DNA of 64,000 nucleotides from Streptomyces sp. A0642 (GCF_004795105.1 NZ_SSBL01000006.1:1-64000); one strand, 5' to 3'; shown: positions 38,801-48,270, numbered from the stretch's first letter. The notes: generated by a model not told the origin, from the letters alone. Made by a program: numbers and translations.

Positions 38801-41185
38801 ATGAGCGACGCCCCGCCGTCGTCGACGACCGGCCCGACCGAAGAAGAGATCGCCGCGCTCGACGCGCACTGGCGGGCCGCCAACTATCTGGCCGTCGGCC
38901 AGATCTATCTGATGGACAACCCGCTGCTGACGCGGCCGCTCGTTCCCGAGGACATCAAGCCCCGGCTCCTGGGCCACTGGGGGACCTCGCCGGGCCTCAA
39001 CCTCGTCTACACCCATCTCAACCGCGTCATCGCGTCACGCGGCATCCCCGCGCTGTGTGTCTGGGGCCCCGGGCACGGCGGTCCGGCCGTCCTCGCCAAC
39101 TCCTGGCTGGAGGGCAGCTACACGCAGACGTACCCCGACGTCACGAGGGACGCGGCCGGCATGGGGCTGCTGTTCAAGCAGTTCTCCTTCCCCGGCGGCG
39201 TGCCCAGCCACGTGGCCCCGGAGACCCCCGGTTCCATCCACGAGGGCGGCGAACTGGGATACGCGCTCGCGCACGCCTACGGGGCCGCACTCGACCACCC
39301 GGACCTGCTGGTCACCTGCGTCGTCGGCGACGGCGAGGCGGAGACCGGACCGCTCGCCGGCTCCTGGCATGCCAACAAGTTCCTCGACCCCGTCCATGAC
39401 GGGGCCGTCCTTCCGGTCCTGCACCTCAACGGCTACAAGATCGCCAACCCGACCGTGCTCGCCCGCCTCCCCGAGGCGGAACTCGACTCCCTGCTGCGCG
39501 GATACGGCCACGAACCGCTGTACGTGGCGGGGGACGACCCCCTCACCGTGCACCGGGCGATGGCCGCGGCCATGGACCGCGCCGTCGACCGTATCCGGGA
39601 GCTCCAGGCGGCCGCCCGGACCGGCGGCGACACCGGGCGCCCGCGGTGGCCGATGATCGTGCTGCGCACCCCGAAGGGCTGGACCGGGCCGGCCGAGGTC
39701 GACGGAGTGCCCGTCGAGGGCACCTGGCGCGCTCACCAGGTCCCGCTGCCCGGTGTCCGCGACAATCCGGAGCACCTGCGGCAACTGGAGGGCTGGCTGC
39801 GCTCCTACCGCCCCGAGGAACTCTTCGACGCCGAGGGACGCCCCACCGGCCAGGTCCTCGCGTGCGTGCCCCAGGGCGCCGCACGGCTCGGCGCCACCCC
39901 CTACGCCAACGGCGGTCTGCTCCTGCGCGACCTGCCGCTGCCGGACCTGGGCGAGCACGCGGTGCGGGTGGACAGGCCGGGGACCGTGCTGCACGAGCCG
40001 ACCAAGATCCTCGGCGGCCTGCTGGAGGCCGTCATGGCCGCCACCGCCGACCGGCGGGACTTCCGGGTCGTCGGCCCCGACGAGACGGCGTCCAACCGCC
40101 TCGACGCCCTCTACGAGGCCAGCGGCAAGGCATGGCAGGCCGACACCCTCCCGACCGACGAGCACCTCGCCCGCGACGGCCGCGTCATGGAGGTCCTCTC
40201 CGAGCATCTGTGCCAGGGCTGGCTGGAGGGTTACCTGCTCACCGGCCGGCACGGACTCTTCTCCTGCTACGAGGCGTTCGCCCACATCGTCGACTCGATG
40301 GTCAACCAGCACATCAAGTGGCTGCGGACCTCCAGGCGGCTGCCCTGGCGCCGCCCCGTCGCCTCCCTCAACTACCTGCTCACCTCGCACGTCTGGCGCC
40401 AGGACCACAACGGCTTCTCGCACCAGGACCCGGGCTTCGTCGACCACATCCTGAACAAGAGCCCCGAGGTCGTGCGCGTCTATCTCCCCCCGGACACGAA
40501 CACCCTGCTCTCCGCGGCCGACCACGCCCTGCGCAGCCGGGACTACGTCAACGTCATCGTCGCGGGCAAACAGCCGAGCTTCGACTGGCTCACCCTCGAC
40601 CAGGCGCGCGCACACTGCGCGCGCGGCGCGGGCGTCTGGGAGTGGGCCGGGACCGAGGACGGCAGCCGCGAGCCGGACGTCGTGCTCGCGTGTGCCGGGG
40701 ACGTACCCACTCTGGAGACCCTGGCGGCCGCCGGCCTGCTGCGGCGCCACCTGCCCGAGCTGTCCGTGCGGGTGGTGAACGTCGTCGACATGGCCCGCCT
40801 CATGCCCCATTCCGAGCATCCGCACGGGATGCCGGATGCCGAGTACGACGCCCTCTTCACCCGCGACAAGCCGGTGATCTTCGCCTACCACGGCTACCCC
40901 TGGCTGATCCACCGGCTGGCCTACCGACGCGCCGGGCACCCCCACCTGCACGTCAGGGGCTACAAGGAGGAGGGCACCACGACCACGCCCTTCGACATGG
41001 TCGTCCGCAACGACCTCGACCGCTACCGCCTCGTCATGGACGTCATCGACCGCGTCCCGGGCCTGGGTGTGCGCGCGGTGCCCGTGCGCCAGGCGATGGC
41101 GGACACCCGGGCGCGCCATCACGACTGGATCCGCGCCCACGGCACGGACCTGCCGGAAGTGGCCGACTGGCGCTGGGAGGGCTGA
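38801..41185 (+). CDS. xfp: Xylulose-5-phosphate/fructose-6-phosphate phosphoketolase
   Basis: 794 residues, normal for XFP. The ATG at 38801 follows GAGAGG; an in-frame GTG 6 bases earlier overlaps that site. Thiamine-diphosphate enzyme motifs: [37 protein letters not shown], the cofactor-binding [19 protein letters not shown] and the active-site region [14 protein letters not shown]. It splits X5P or F6P with phosphate to acetyl phosphate, giving a bypass of upper glycolysis to acetyl-CoA. No acetate kinase or phosphotransacetylase gene is adjacent. It is followed by a strong terminator. Confidence 0.95.
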   Translation: MSDAPPSSTTGPTEEEIAALDAHWRAANYLAVGQIYLMDNPLLTRPLVPEDIKPRLLGHWGTSPGLNLVYTHLNRVIASRGIPALCVWGPGHGGPAVLANSWLEGSYTQTYPDVTRDAAGMGLLFKQFSFPGGVPSHVAPETPGSIHEGGELGYALAHAYGAALDHPDLLVTCVVGDGEAETGPLAGSWHANKFLDPVHDGAVLPVLHLNGYKIANPTVLARLPEAELDSLLRGYGHEPLYVAGDDPLTVHRAMAAAMDRAVDRIRELQAAARTGGDTGRPRWPMIVLRTPKGWTGPAEVDGVPVEGTWRAHQVPLPGVRDNPEHLRQLEGWLRSYRPEELFDAEGRPTGQVLACVPQGAARLGATPYANGGLLLRDLPLPDLGEHAVRVDRPGTVLHEPTKILGGLLEAVMAATADRRDFRVVGPDETASNRLDALYEASGKAWQADTLPTDEHLARDGRVMEVLSEHLCQGWLEGYLLTGRHGLFSCYEAFAHIVDSMVNQHIKWLRTSRRLPWRRPVASLNYLLTSHVWRQDHNGFSHQDPGFVDHILNKSPEVVRVYLPPDTNTLLSAADHALRSRDYVNVIVAGKQPSFDWLTLDQARAHCARGAGVWEWAGTEDGSREPDVVLACAGDVPTLETLAAAGLLRRHLPELSVRVVNVVDMARLMPHSEHPHGMPDAEYDALFTRDKPVIFAYHGYPWLIHRLAYRRAGHPHLHVRGYKEEGTTTTPFDMVVRNDLDRYRLVMDVIDRVPGLGVRAVPVRQAMADTRARHHDWIRAHGTDLPEVADWRWEG

Positions 41186-41200
41186 GCGCGACCGCGTGAC

Positions 41201-41239
41201 GCACGGGCCCCGGACGGTTCACCGGTCCGGGGCCCGTGC
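41201..41239 (+). terminator. Strong hairpin terminator after phosphoketolase
   Basis: Perfect 15-base stem GCACGGGCCCCGGAC (41201-41215) / GTCCGGGGCCCGTGC (41225-41239) with a 9-base loop, 16 bases after the stop codon. Confidence 0.82.
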
Positions 41240-41245
41240 CGTTGC

Positions 41246-41299
41246 GCGAGGTTCAGTGGCCGACCGCGGGCGTCTCGCGAGGGTTAGTGGCCGACCGCG
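41246..41299. repeat. Imperfect 31-bp tandem duplication at a gene's 3' end
   Basis: The segment at 41246-41268 recurs at 41277-41299 with two changes. The right copy encodes the last codons and stop of the minus-strand gene (RAVGH, TAA). The left copy repeats the same codons with a TGA stop, outside the gene. It looks like a local slippage duplication. Confidence 0.7.
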
Positions 41300-41607
41300 C
41301 GGGCCAGCTCGGCCTTCGTCATCGCCGAACGCCCCTTGACGTCCTTGCGCTTCGCCTCTTCGTAGAGCTGGTCGCGGGTGGGGCCCGTTCCGCCGGGGTG
41401 CGCGCCCTGCCCGCCGCGCCGCGAGGACGGCACGCCCTCGAGGGGCGTGCGGCTCGCGGTACGCGGTTCACCGGCGCGGGCGTGCTCCTCGCCGACGGTG
41501 CGGGCGGCGATCTCCTCCGCCCGGTCCTCGCCGACGCCGCGCTCCTGGGCGCTCTCCTTGACGTGCTCGTACTGCCGTACCCGCTTCGGACTCGGTCCGC
41601 GTGGCAT
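41284..41607 (-). CDS. Small 'plasmid stabilization'-type protein with Rho-N/SAP-like tail
   Basis: 107 residues from ATG 41607 with GGGGAG upstream. The basic N-terminus MPRGPSPKRVRQYEHVKESAQERG and the central EDRAEEIAARTVGEEHARAGE are conserved in an actinobacterial family usually labelled plasmid stabilization protein, a name without experimental basis. The C-terminus (TRDQLYEEAKRKDVKGRSAMTKAELARAVG) looks like a short Rho-N/SAP helix-extension-helix that often binds nucleic acid. Its last codons are duplicated just downstream. Confidence 0.8.
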   Translation of the reverse strand: MPRGPSPKRVRQYEHVKESAQERGVGEDRAEEIAARTVGEEHARAGEPRTASRTPLEGVPSSRRGGQGAHPGGTGPTRDQLYEEAKRKDVKGRSAMTKAELARAVGH

Positions 41608-41683
41608 GACGCGCTCCCCTCTCGGACGCTCCGGCCCGGGACCCCTCAAGTGTGGCAAAAGGGGCCGGGCCGCAGCCATCCGT

Positions 41684-42799
41684 TCAGAAGCGCAGTGACG
41701 CGGCGATCCGGCCGTGGCCCTTGAGCGAGTCGTCCGCGACGAAGACGACCTCCGCGCCGCTGTCCAGCGCCGCCTCGACGAGCTCGTCGACGATGTCCTC
41801 CCGGACATTGGCGTCCGCCGGATCGGCCGCGTCGCCGCTCACCGGCACCAGGTGCTCCTCGTCGACCCGGACCGTCTGCTGGTAGTGCTCCTCCACCGCC
41901 ACCAGGCCGGCGCGTCCCTCCCGCACGGCGGCCCACACCTCGTCGAGGCCGCCGGCGAAGGCGTGCCGTCCGCGGGCCTCGTCCAGCTTTCCGTCGATCT
42001 CCGCGGCGAACCGCTTCCGCCGGGCCTCCAGCGCGGGCCGCAGCTCGGTCAGCAGATCACTGGGCGTGGTGTCCGCAGGCGCCCCCTTGGTGACCCGCCC
42101 GACCGCCTCCTTGGCGACCTCGCCGACCTCGTCGAGCAGCGCGAGCGCCGGAGCGAGGCCGACCAGGTAGAGCGGGCGCGGATCGGCGGCCAGCACGACG
42201 CGCATCTTCTCGTCCACGGTGCGCAGGAACTGCCGGGTCTCCTCGCCGGTGAACGTGCTCGGAGTGTCGCCGACCCGCTCCTCGCGCTGCGGGTTGGGCG
42301 CCTCGCGCGGAGCCGTCAGCGGGAAGCCGCCGTTGGGCGCCTCGTGCGCGGCCTCGGACGTGCCGCTGAACAGGACGGCGTGGTCCGCCGCCACGGTGAG
42401 CGTCCAGAACGGCTGCGCCTGCGCCTTCGCGGCGACCAGGTTGCGGGTCAGATAGGTGTCGCTGAGCACCACCCGTTCGGGTGCGGTGCGCGGCAGCTGC
42501 CAGATCTGGAACTCGTCCGGCGTCGCGAGGATCACCAGCGCGTCCAGGGCGCGGCGCGGATCGATCGCGTCGACCGCGCGGTCGAGCTGCTGTTTGACGG
42601 CCGCGCGCACCTCCCGGGTGACCTCGGGGTCGGCGTCGAGCCGGTGGCCCGCCCGGGAGACCAGATTGCGCAGCCGCACGGCGTCCTGGGCGTTGTCGGG
42701 CGCCCGCCGGTGGGTCGGCATGGTGAGAGTCACGGCCGGATAGGGCTTGACCGCGCGGAGCTCCTGCAACAGACCGGCGGTCAGGGCATCCGTATCCAT
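41684..42799 (-). CDS. baeRF family 3 (eRF1-like) protein
   Basis: 371 residues. ATG 42799 has GGGAGG immediately before it; an upstream in-frame ATG at 42820 would place that site inside the gene. The pattern (PAVTLTMPTHRRAPDNAQDAVRLRNLV..., ALVILATPDEFQIWQLP..., a cluster of acidic helices, then ALDSGAEVVFVADDSLKGHGRIAASLRF) matches bacterial archaeo-eukaryotic release-factor-like proteins. These resemble the catalytic part of eRF1 or stalled-ribosome factors; bacterial roles are unproven. An AT-rich promoter region at about 42850-42895 is shared with the divergent lipoprotein gene. Confidence 0.8.
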   Translation of the reverse strand: MDTDALTAGLLQELRAVKPYPAVTLTMPTHRRAPDNAQDAVRLRNLVSRAGHRLDADPEVTREVRAAVKQQLDRAVDAIDPRRALDALVILATPDEFQIWQLPRTAPERVVLSDTYLTRNLVAAKAQAQPFWTLTVAADHAVLFSGTSEAAHEAPNGGFPLTAPREAPNPQREERVGDTPSTFTGEETRQFLRTVDEKMRVVLAADPRPLYLVGLAPALALLDEVGEVAKEAVGRVTKGAPADTTPSDLLTELRPALEARRKRFAAEIDGKLDEARGRHAFAGGLDEVWAAVREGRAGLVAVEEHYQQTVRVDEEHLVPVSGDAADPADANVREDIVDELVEAALDSGAEVVFVADDSLKGHGRIAASLRF

Positions 42800-42979
42800 C
42801 AGTTCCCTCCCGGGGGACATGCGCGCACTGGCGTGCGGAATGGGTGATTCGACGAGTCAATTCATACCTTTTCAACCTAATGTGAGCGAATTGGGTCTTG
42901 CGGGTTCGAGAGGTACCCCAGCCGGTCCCGCCTCGCCGGTCCCCCCTTCCCTCAGCACTTCCGAGCAGACGGAGCGTCC

Positions 42980-43546
42980 GTGAACCAGACCAGTCCCGCG
43001 CGGCGCGCCCTCGGCCGCCGCGCCGCCCGCCGCCTGGCCCCCGTCGCGCTCGCCGCGGTGATCGTCGCCGGCGCCGCGGCCTGCGACAGCGAGAGCAGTC
43101 CGAAACAGGGCACGGCCAGAAGCACCCGTACGGTGTCCGCTGAGCCGACCGCGTCCCCCACGGCCGCCGAGAGCCCGCGCAGCCAGGAGGATTTCGCGGC
43201 CTCGGTCTCCGCCGACCTGGAACGCAACCGCCAGAAGGCGGTGACGACGCTCAAGGGTGTCGACGGCAAGGGCAACGCCGTCCAGGACGTGTCGGTCAAC
43301 GGCCTGCCGGTGGCGGCGTCGGAGCAGTTCCGCAGCGCCCTCGTCCGGGTCACCAACCGCACCGGCAAGGCCGCCTTCTACGCGGTGCGAGTGGAGTTCG
43401 TGGACGCGTCCGGGAAGGTCCTCGACTCCGTGGTGCTCGGCTTCGCCGACGCCCCGCCGAACCGGACGGTCAGTCAGCACGCCAACAGCCGCAAGGCCGC
43501 CGGCGTCAAATCGTTCCCCCGGATCGCCCAGGCCGAGCGCGGCTGA
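42980..43546 (+). CDS. Putative secreted lipoprotein
   Basis: 188 residues from GTG 42980. A twin-Arg-rich N-terminus (RRALGRRAARR), a hydrophobic core (LAPVALAAVIVAGAAAC) and a lipobox ending in Cys indicate lipid anchoring outside the membrane. A Ser/Thr/Pro linker then precedes an immunoglobulin-like beta domain (DVSVNGLPVAASEQFRSALVRVTNRTGKAAFYAVRVEFVDASGKVLDSVVLGF), similar to FxLYD-type domains. Function is unknown. Confidence 0.8.
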   Translation: MNQTSPARRALGRRAARRLAPVALAAVIVAGAAACDSESSPKQGTARSTRTVSAEPTASPTAAESPRSQEDFAASVSADLERNRQKAVTTLKGVDGKGNAVQDVSVNGLPVAASEQFRSALVRVTNRTGKAAFYAVRVEFVDASGKVLDSVVLGFADAPPNRTVSQHANSRKAAGVKSFPRIAQAERG

Positions 43547-43686
43547 CGGCCGGGCGGGCGGGCGGGAAGCGCGCACGCCCGGCGACCGGACGGGCACGCC
43601 GCGTACCCGCGCACCGACGCCCTCCCGGCATCGGATGCGCCCCTGTCGGCGGGGAGCGAGAATTGCCGCAAGGACGAGGAGGCGGC

Positions 43687-43884
43687 ATGAGCGACGATCC
43701 CGAATCCATATCCGTACGGGGTGTGACCCCCGACAGCCTTCTGCACACCGGTGCCAGCGACAACCCTTCGGCGGAGGACCTGGTGCTCGCCTCCGGGCGG
43801 GACCTGACACCCCGGAATCTCGAATGGGCGGAACGCAGGCTGGCCACGGAGGGCAGGGCGGCCATCGACAAGCAGCTGCCGTAG
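43687..43884 (+). CDS. Small conserved-type hypothetical protein (65 aa)
   Basis: 65 residues from ATG 43687 with a clear GGAGG 5-6 bases upstream. Acidic and soluble: MSDDPESISVRGVTPDSLL...LVLASGRDLTPRNLEWAERRLATEGRAAIDKQLP. Codon bias and the ribosome site support a real gene. No recognised domain; no function can be assigned. Confidence 0.72.
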   Translation: MSDDPESISVRGVTPDSLLHTGASDNPSAEDLVLASGRDLTPRNLEWAERRLATEGRAAIDKQLP

Positions 43885-44033
43885 CCACCCGCGGCCGGGA
43901 GCCCGCCGTGTTCACCCGCGGCCCGCCATGGGCGGACGCGGGTGGTGCGGGGGCGCCCGGCCACAAGCCCGTGGAGGGCCGCGGGGCCGCTCCGTGCAGC
44001 CGCGCGGCGCCGCTCGGTTAGCCTGAACGCAAT

Positions 44034-45191
44034 ATGAACCGTTTGACGACGTCAGGGGCCGGTTACGACCTCGCCCGCTTTCCCGAGAACCCCCGCGACC
44101 CGTTCCGAGCGTGGGACGCGGCCGACGAATACCTGCTGAAGCACCTGGAGGGGATCGACGGAGCCGAACCGGTCGCCCTCTCCGGGTGCGTCGTGATCGT
44201 CGGCGACCGCTGGGGTGCGCTGAGCACGGCGCTGGCCGCACACCGCCCCGTACAGATCACCGACTCCTACCTCGCGCAGCGGGCGACGGCCGCGAACCTG
44301 GAACGCAATGGTCTCGCCCCCGATGCCGTGCGCCTGCTGTCCGTACGCGACACTCCGCCGGACCGCATCGACGTGCTGCTCGTCCGTGTGCCCAAGAGCC
44401 TCGCGCTCCTGGAGGACCAGCTGCACCGGCTCGCACCCGCCGTCCACGCCGGCACGGTCGTCATCGGCACCGGCATGGTGAAGGAGATCCACACCTCCAC
44501 CCTCAAGCTGTTCGAGCGGATCATCGGCCCCACCCGCACCTCGCTCGCGGTGAAGAAGGCCCGGCTCATCCAGTGCACGCCCGACCCCTCCCTCGCCCGC
44601 ACCGCCAGTCCCTGGCCCTTCCACTACGAGCTGCCCGACGACACCGGAACCGTCGCGGGCCGCACCGTCGTCAACCACGCCGGGATCTTCTGCGCGGAGC
44701 GGCTCGACATCGGCACCCGCTTCTTCCTGAAGCACCTGCCGGTGCGCACCGGCCCCGACCGCGTCGTCGACCTCGGGTGCGGGAACGGCGTCCTCGGCCT
44801 GGCCGCCGCGCTCGCCAACCCCGAGGCCGAGCTGACGTTCATCGACGAGTCCTACCAGGCCCTCGCCTCGGCCGAGGAGACCTTCCGGGCCAACGCCGGA
44901 CCGGACGCCGAAGCCCGCTTCGTGGTCGGTGACGCAATGGCGGACACCGAGCCCGGCAGCGCGGACCTGGTCCTCAACAATCCGCCGTTCCACTCGCACC
45001 AGGCCACCACGGACGCCACCGCCCGGAACATGTTCCACGGGGCGCGCACCGCGCTGCGCCAGGGCGGCGAACTGTGGGTGGTCGGTAACCGGCATCTCGC
45101 CTACCACACCCAGCTGCGCCGGATCTTCGGCAACTGCACCACGGTGGCCGGTGACCCCAAGTTCGTCGTCCTGCGCGCCGTCAAGCGCTGA
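44034..45191 (+). CDS. RlmG/RsmC-type rRNA guanine-N2 methyltransferase
   Basis: 385 residues. The N-terminal half is the degenerate methyltransferase-like domain of this group (EYLLKHLEGIDG..., VLLVRVPKSLALLEDQLHRL). The C-terminal half is catalytic: VVDLGCGNGVLGLAAALANPEAELTFIDES (SAM-binding) and the base-flipping NNPPFHSH. E. coli RlmG methylates G1835 of 23S rRNA. A -10-like TAGCCT 9 bases before the ATG and no ribosome site suggest a leaderless or near-leaderless message. Confidence 0.88.
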   Translation: MNRLTTSGAGYDLARFPENPRDPFRAWDAADEYLLKHLEGIDGAEPVALSGCVVIVGDRWGALSTALAAHRPVQITDSYLAQRATAANLERNGLAPDAVRLLSVRDTPPDRIDVLLVRVPKSLALLEDQLHRLAPAVHAGTVVIGTGMVKEIHTSTLKLFERIIGPTRTSLAVKKARLIQCTPDPSLARTASPWPFHYELPDDTGTVAGRTVVNHAGIFCAERLDIGTRFFLKHLPVRTGPDRVVDLGCGNGVLGLAAALANPEAELTFIDESYQALASAEETFRANAGPDAEARFVVGDAMADTEPGSADLVLNNPPFHSHQATTDATARNMFHGARTALRQGGELWVVGNRHLAYHTQLRRIFGNCTTVAGDPKFVVLRAVKR

Positions 45192-45228
45192 CGGCCCCGC
45201 CCGGGAGCCCATGCCCCTTCCGGATTCT

Positions 45229-45242
45229 TGCAACACGTTCTA
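45229..45242. promoter_or_regulatory. KstR-type operator before an acyl-CoA dehydrogenase gene
   Basis: TGCAACACGTTCTA fits all eight fixed positions of the KstR consensus TNNAACNNGTTNNA, known from mycobacterial and rhodococcal sterol-catabolism genes. It lies 53 bases before the acyl-CoA dehydrogenase start in the short gap after the methyltransferase gene, where an operator is expected. Confidence 0.6.
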
Positions 45243-45294
45243 CTGTGTGCGCCGCCGCACACGGGCGACGCGAAGCGAGACTCCTGGAGGGGCC

Positions 45295-46500
45295 GTGCAC
45301 CTCGAATACACGCCGGAACAGCAGCGGTTGCGCGCCGAGCTGCGGACGTACTTCGCCGGCCTCGTCCCCGGCGACGCCCGCCCCCGGAGCCCACACGGCA
45401 CGGGAGGCGCCCCCGCCGTCGATCCCGCCGCGCAGAAGCGCTTCTACCGGGAGACCATCAGGCGTCTGGGAGCCGACGGCTGGCTCGGCGTCGGCTGGCC
45501 CACGGAGTACGGCGGGCGCGGACTGTCGCCCATGGAGCAGTTCGTCTTCTTCGACGAGGCGGCGCAGGCGGGGGTGCCGCTGCCGCTGATGGCCCTCAAC
45601 ACCGTCGGGCCCACGATCATGCGGTTCGGCACGGACGAGCAGAAGGCGTATTTCCTGCCGAAGGTCCTCGCCGGGGAGATCGACTTCGCCATCGGCTACA
45701 GCGAACCCGACGCGGGCACCGATCTCGCCGCCCTCAAGACGCGGGCGGTGCGCGACGGCGACACGTACGTCGTCAACGGGCAGAAGATCTGGACGACCAA
45801 CGGCGACACCGCGGACTGGGTCTGGCTCGCCGCCCGCACCGATCCGCACGCCCCGCCCCACAAGGGCATCACCATGCTCCTCGTCCCGACGACGGACCCC
45901 GGATACTCCTGCACCCTCATCAACACCCTCGCCTCGCACGACACCACGGCCAGCTACTACGAGGACATCCGTGTCCCCGTCTCCCGCCGGGTCGGCGAGG
46001 AGAACGAGGGCTGGCGGCTCATCACCAACCAGCTCAACCACGAACGCGTCACCCTCGCCGCCCACGGCACCATGGCCGTCCGCGCCCTGCGCGACGTCCG
46101 CCGCTGGGCCGCCGGCACCCGCCTCGCCGACGGCCGCCGCGTCATCGACCTCGGCTGGGTCCGGGCCCGCCTCGCGCGCACGCACGCCCGGCTCGACGCG
46201 ATGAAACTCCTCAACTGGCAGATGGTGTCCGCCGTCCAGCACGGCACGCTCACCCCCCAGGACGCCTCCGCCGTCAAGGTCTACGGCTCCGAGGCGCGCC
46301 GCGACGCGTACGCCTGGCTGATGGAGGTCCTCGGCTCGGCGGGCCCCCTCAAGGAGGGCTCGGCGGGCGCGGTCCTGCACGGCGAACTCGAACGCGGATA
46401 CCGTTCCGCCGTCATCTTCACCTTCGGCGGCGGCAACAACGAGATCCAGCGGGAGATCATCTCGTGGATCGGCCTCGGGATGCCCCGCGTGCGCCGCTGA
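45295..46500 (+). CDS. Acyl-CoA dehydrogenase (FadE-like)
   Basis: 401 residues from GTG 45295 with GGAGGGG upstream. Family segments: GWPTEYGGRGLSPMEQFVFFDEA, AIGYSEPDAGTDLAALKTRAVRDGD (FAD/substrate), GQKIWTTN and the C-terminal FTFGGGNNEIQREII. It oxidises an acyl-CoA to the enoyl-CoA with FAD. The layout resembles the acyl-CoA dehydrogenases of actinobacterial steroid side-chain breakdown, which normally work as pairs of different subunits; a partner gene is not adjacent. The KstR-like operator supports a sterol or related role, which is inference. Confidence 0.87.
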   Translation: MHLEYTPEQQRLRAELRTYFAGLVPGDARPRSPHGTGGAPAVDPAAQKRFYRETIRRLGADGWLGVGWPTEYGGRGLSPMEQFVFFDEAAQAGVPLPLMALNTVGPTIMRFGTDEQKAYFLPKVLAGEIDFAIGYSEPDAGTDLAALKTRAVRDGDTYVVNGQKIWTTNGDTADWVWLAARTDPHAPPHKGITMLLVPTTDPGYSCTLINTLASHDTTASYYEDIRVPVSRRVGEENEGWRLITNQLNHERVTLAAHGTMAVRALRDVRRWAAGTRLADGRRVIDLGWVRARLARTHARLDAMKLLNWQMVSAVQHGTLTPQDASAVKVYGSEARRDAYAWLMEVLGSAGPLKEGSAGAVLHGELERGYRSAVIFTFGGGNNEIQREIISWIGLGMPRVRR

Positions 46501-46605
46501 GCCGCCGGAGGAATCCCGGCCGTAGAAAACTGATATGCGAACCGCCCTCGGCGGTCTCCCAGCCGTCGGGCATCATCAGCGGTCTACAGGACAGGGAACT
46601 TCTTC

Positions 46606-48270
46606 ATGAGCCATCAGCACACGGTGGACCCGGCGGCACTGGTGACCGCCGCCCGCGAGGGGGACGAGGGGGCCAAGGCGGCGCTGGCCGGGGCGTACCT
46701 TCCGCTCGTCTACAACATCGTGGGCCGGGCTCTGAACGGTTCGGCGGACGTGGACGACGTGGTGCAGGACACCATGCTCCGGGCGCTCGGCGGGCTCGGC
46801 GGCCTGCGGGTCCCGGAGAGCTTCCGCTCCTGGCTGGTGGCGATCGCGATGAACCAGGTCCGCGCGTACTGGCAGGGCCGCAGCGGTGCGCCGGGCACGC
46901 TGGAGGAGGCCGGACAGGTCGCCGATCCCGGGGCCGACTTCGTCGATCTGACGATGACGCGCCTGCAACTGTCCGGGCAGCGGCAGGAGACGGCCCGCGC
47001 GACACGATGGCTGGAACCGGAGGACCGGGGGCTGCTGTCGCTGTGGTGGCTGGAATGCGCGGGGGAGCTGACCCGCGCGGAGGTCGCCGGGGCACTGGAC
47101 CTCTCGCCGCAGTACGCGGCCGTCCGGGTGCAGCGGATGAAGGCGCAGCTGGAGACGGCCCGCGTCGTCGTGCGGGCGCTCGACGCGCAGCCGCCGTGCG
47201 AGGACCTCAGAGGCGTCCTGGTGACGTGGGACGGCCGTCCCTCGGCGCTGTGGCGCAAGCGCATAGCCCGGCACGCCGGTGACTGCCTCCGGTGTGCCGG
47301 ACTCCGGAACGGCCTCATGCCCGCCGAGGGCCTGCTCGCCGGTTCGGCGCTGGTGGCGGTGCCGGTCGCCCTGCTCGCGCTGTGGCCGGCGCGGGACGGA
47401 ACGTCGCCCGTAGCCGCGGCGCACGCCCTCGGCGTGGCGACGGGCGGCGGGGCGATACCCGCCGGGCCCGGCCGGCACCGGTCCTCGGGCGGGCGGGGCA
47501 CGGGCGGCCGGGGCATCTCGCGCGCCGACGCGCGCCGGCGCCGGCGGACTGTCCGGCGGCGGGTGGTCGGCGGCGCGATCCTGGCGGCATGCGTGGCCGG
47601 CGGGGGGCTGTGGTACGGGTCCCTCGGGCCCGGTACCGGCCCCGAGGACGAAGCGGCGTCACGTACGTCGGCAGAACCCCTCACCGATCTCGCCGCCCCC
47701 GAGCCCCCGGCCGCCCCGTCACCCTCGCCGTCGGTGTCCGTGTCCGTGCCCGCGTCGCCCTCGCCGTCCGCGAAGAAGAGCGCCCCGGCCTCCCCGAGCC
47801 GGAAACCGAAGAAGAGTCTCCCTCCGGCGCCGAAGGCAACGGCCGTCCCCCGGGTGTCGGGCGTCCCGGCCGCACAAGCCCCGCCGCAGAGCACCGCGGC
47901 CCAGGTCGTCGCCCTGGTGAACAAGGAGCGGGGGGCCGCCGGATGCGGACCGCTCACGGAGGACGCACAGCTCACGGACGCGGCACAGCGCCACTCCGAC
48001 GACATGGCCGCCCGGAACTTCTTCGAGCACTCCAACCCTGACGGCGCCGACCCGGGAGAACGGGTCACCGAGGCCGGGTACCGCTGGTCGACGTACGGCG
48101 AGAACATCGCCCGGGGCCAGCAGACGCCCGCAGCGGTGATGGAGTCCTGGATGAACAGCCCGGGCCACCGGGCCAACATCCTCAACTGCGCCTTCGAGGA
48201 CATCGGTATCGGAATCCACCAGGGTCCCGGCGGACCGTGGTGGACGCAGGACTTCGGCGCGCAGCCGTGA
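46606..48270 (+). CDS. ECF sigma factor fused to zinc-finger, membrane segment and extracellular CAP domain
   Basis: 554 residues in one frame. Residues 15-190 are an ECF sigma factor: region 2 (LPLVYNIVGRALNGSADVDDVVQDTMLRALGG...SFRSWLVAIAMNQV) and region 4 (LTRAEVAGALDLSPQYAAVRVQRMKAQL). Next comes a zinc-binding anti-sigma-like motif (C198, H223-x3-C227-x2-C230), a hydrophobic stretch (241-261), a basic loop (RRRRRTVRRR), and a clear membrane helix (320-340). A Ser/Pro/Lys linker leads to a CAP/SCP domain (430-551: VVALVNKERGAAGCGPL, HSDDMAARNFFEHSNPDG, YGENIARG, WMNSPGHRANILN). It could sense the envelope and carry its own restraint. A 6-base inverted repeat ACCGCC-CTC-GGCGGT lies at 46541-46555. 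Confidence 0.9.
   Translation: MSHQHTVDPAALVTAAREGDEGAKAALAGAYLPLVYNIVGRALNGSADVDDVVQDTMLRALGGLGGLRVPESFRSWLVAIAMNQVRAYWQGRSGAPGTLEEAGQVADPGADFVDLTMTRLQLSGQRQETARATRWLEPEDRGLLSLWWLECAGELTRAEVAGALDLSPQYAAVRVQRMKAQLETARVVVRALDAQPPCEDLRGVLVTWDGRPSALWRKRIARHAGDCLRCAGLRNGLMPAEGLLAGSALVAVPVALLALWPARDGTSPVAAAHALGVATGGGAIPAGPGRHRSSGGRGTGGRGISRADARRRRRTVRRRVVGGAILAACVAGGGLWYGSLGPGTGPEDEAASRTSAEPLTDLAAPEPPAAPSPSPSVSVSVPASPSPSAKKSAPASPSRKPKKSLPPAPKATAVPRVSGVPAAQAPPQSTAAQVVALVNKERGAAGCGPLTEDAQLTDAAQRHSDDMAARNFFEHSNPDGADPGERVTEAGYRWSTYGENIARGQQTPAAVMESWMNSPGHRANILNCAFEDIGIGIHQGPGGPWWTQDFGAQP

Noticed and set aside
42850..42895. AT-rich patch as a stress-sigma promoter for the baeRF3 gene
   Set aside because: It contains an AGGTAT-like box on the minus strand, but no GNNT element lies 14-16 bases upstream, so only a generic divergent promoter region can be claimed.
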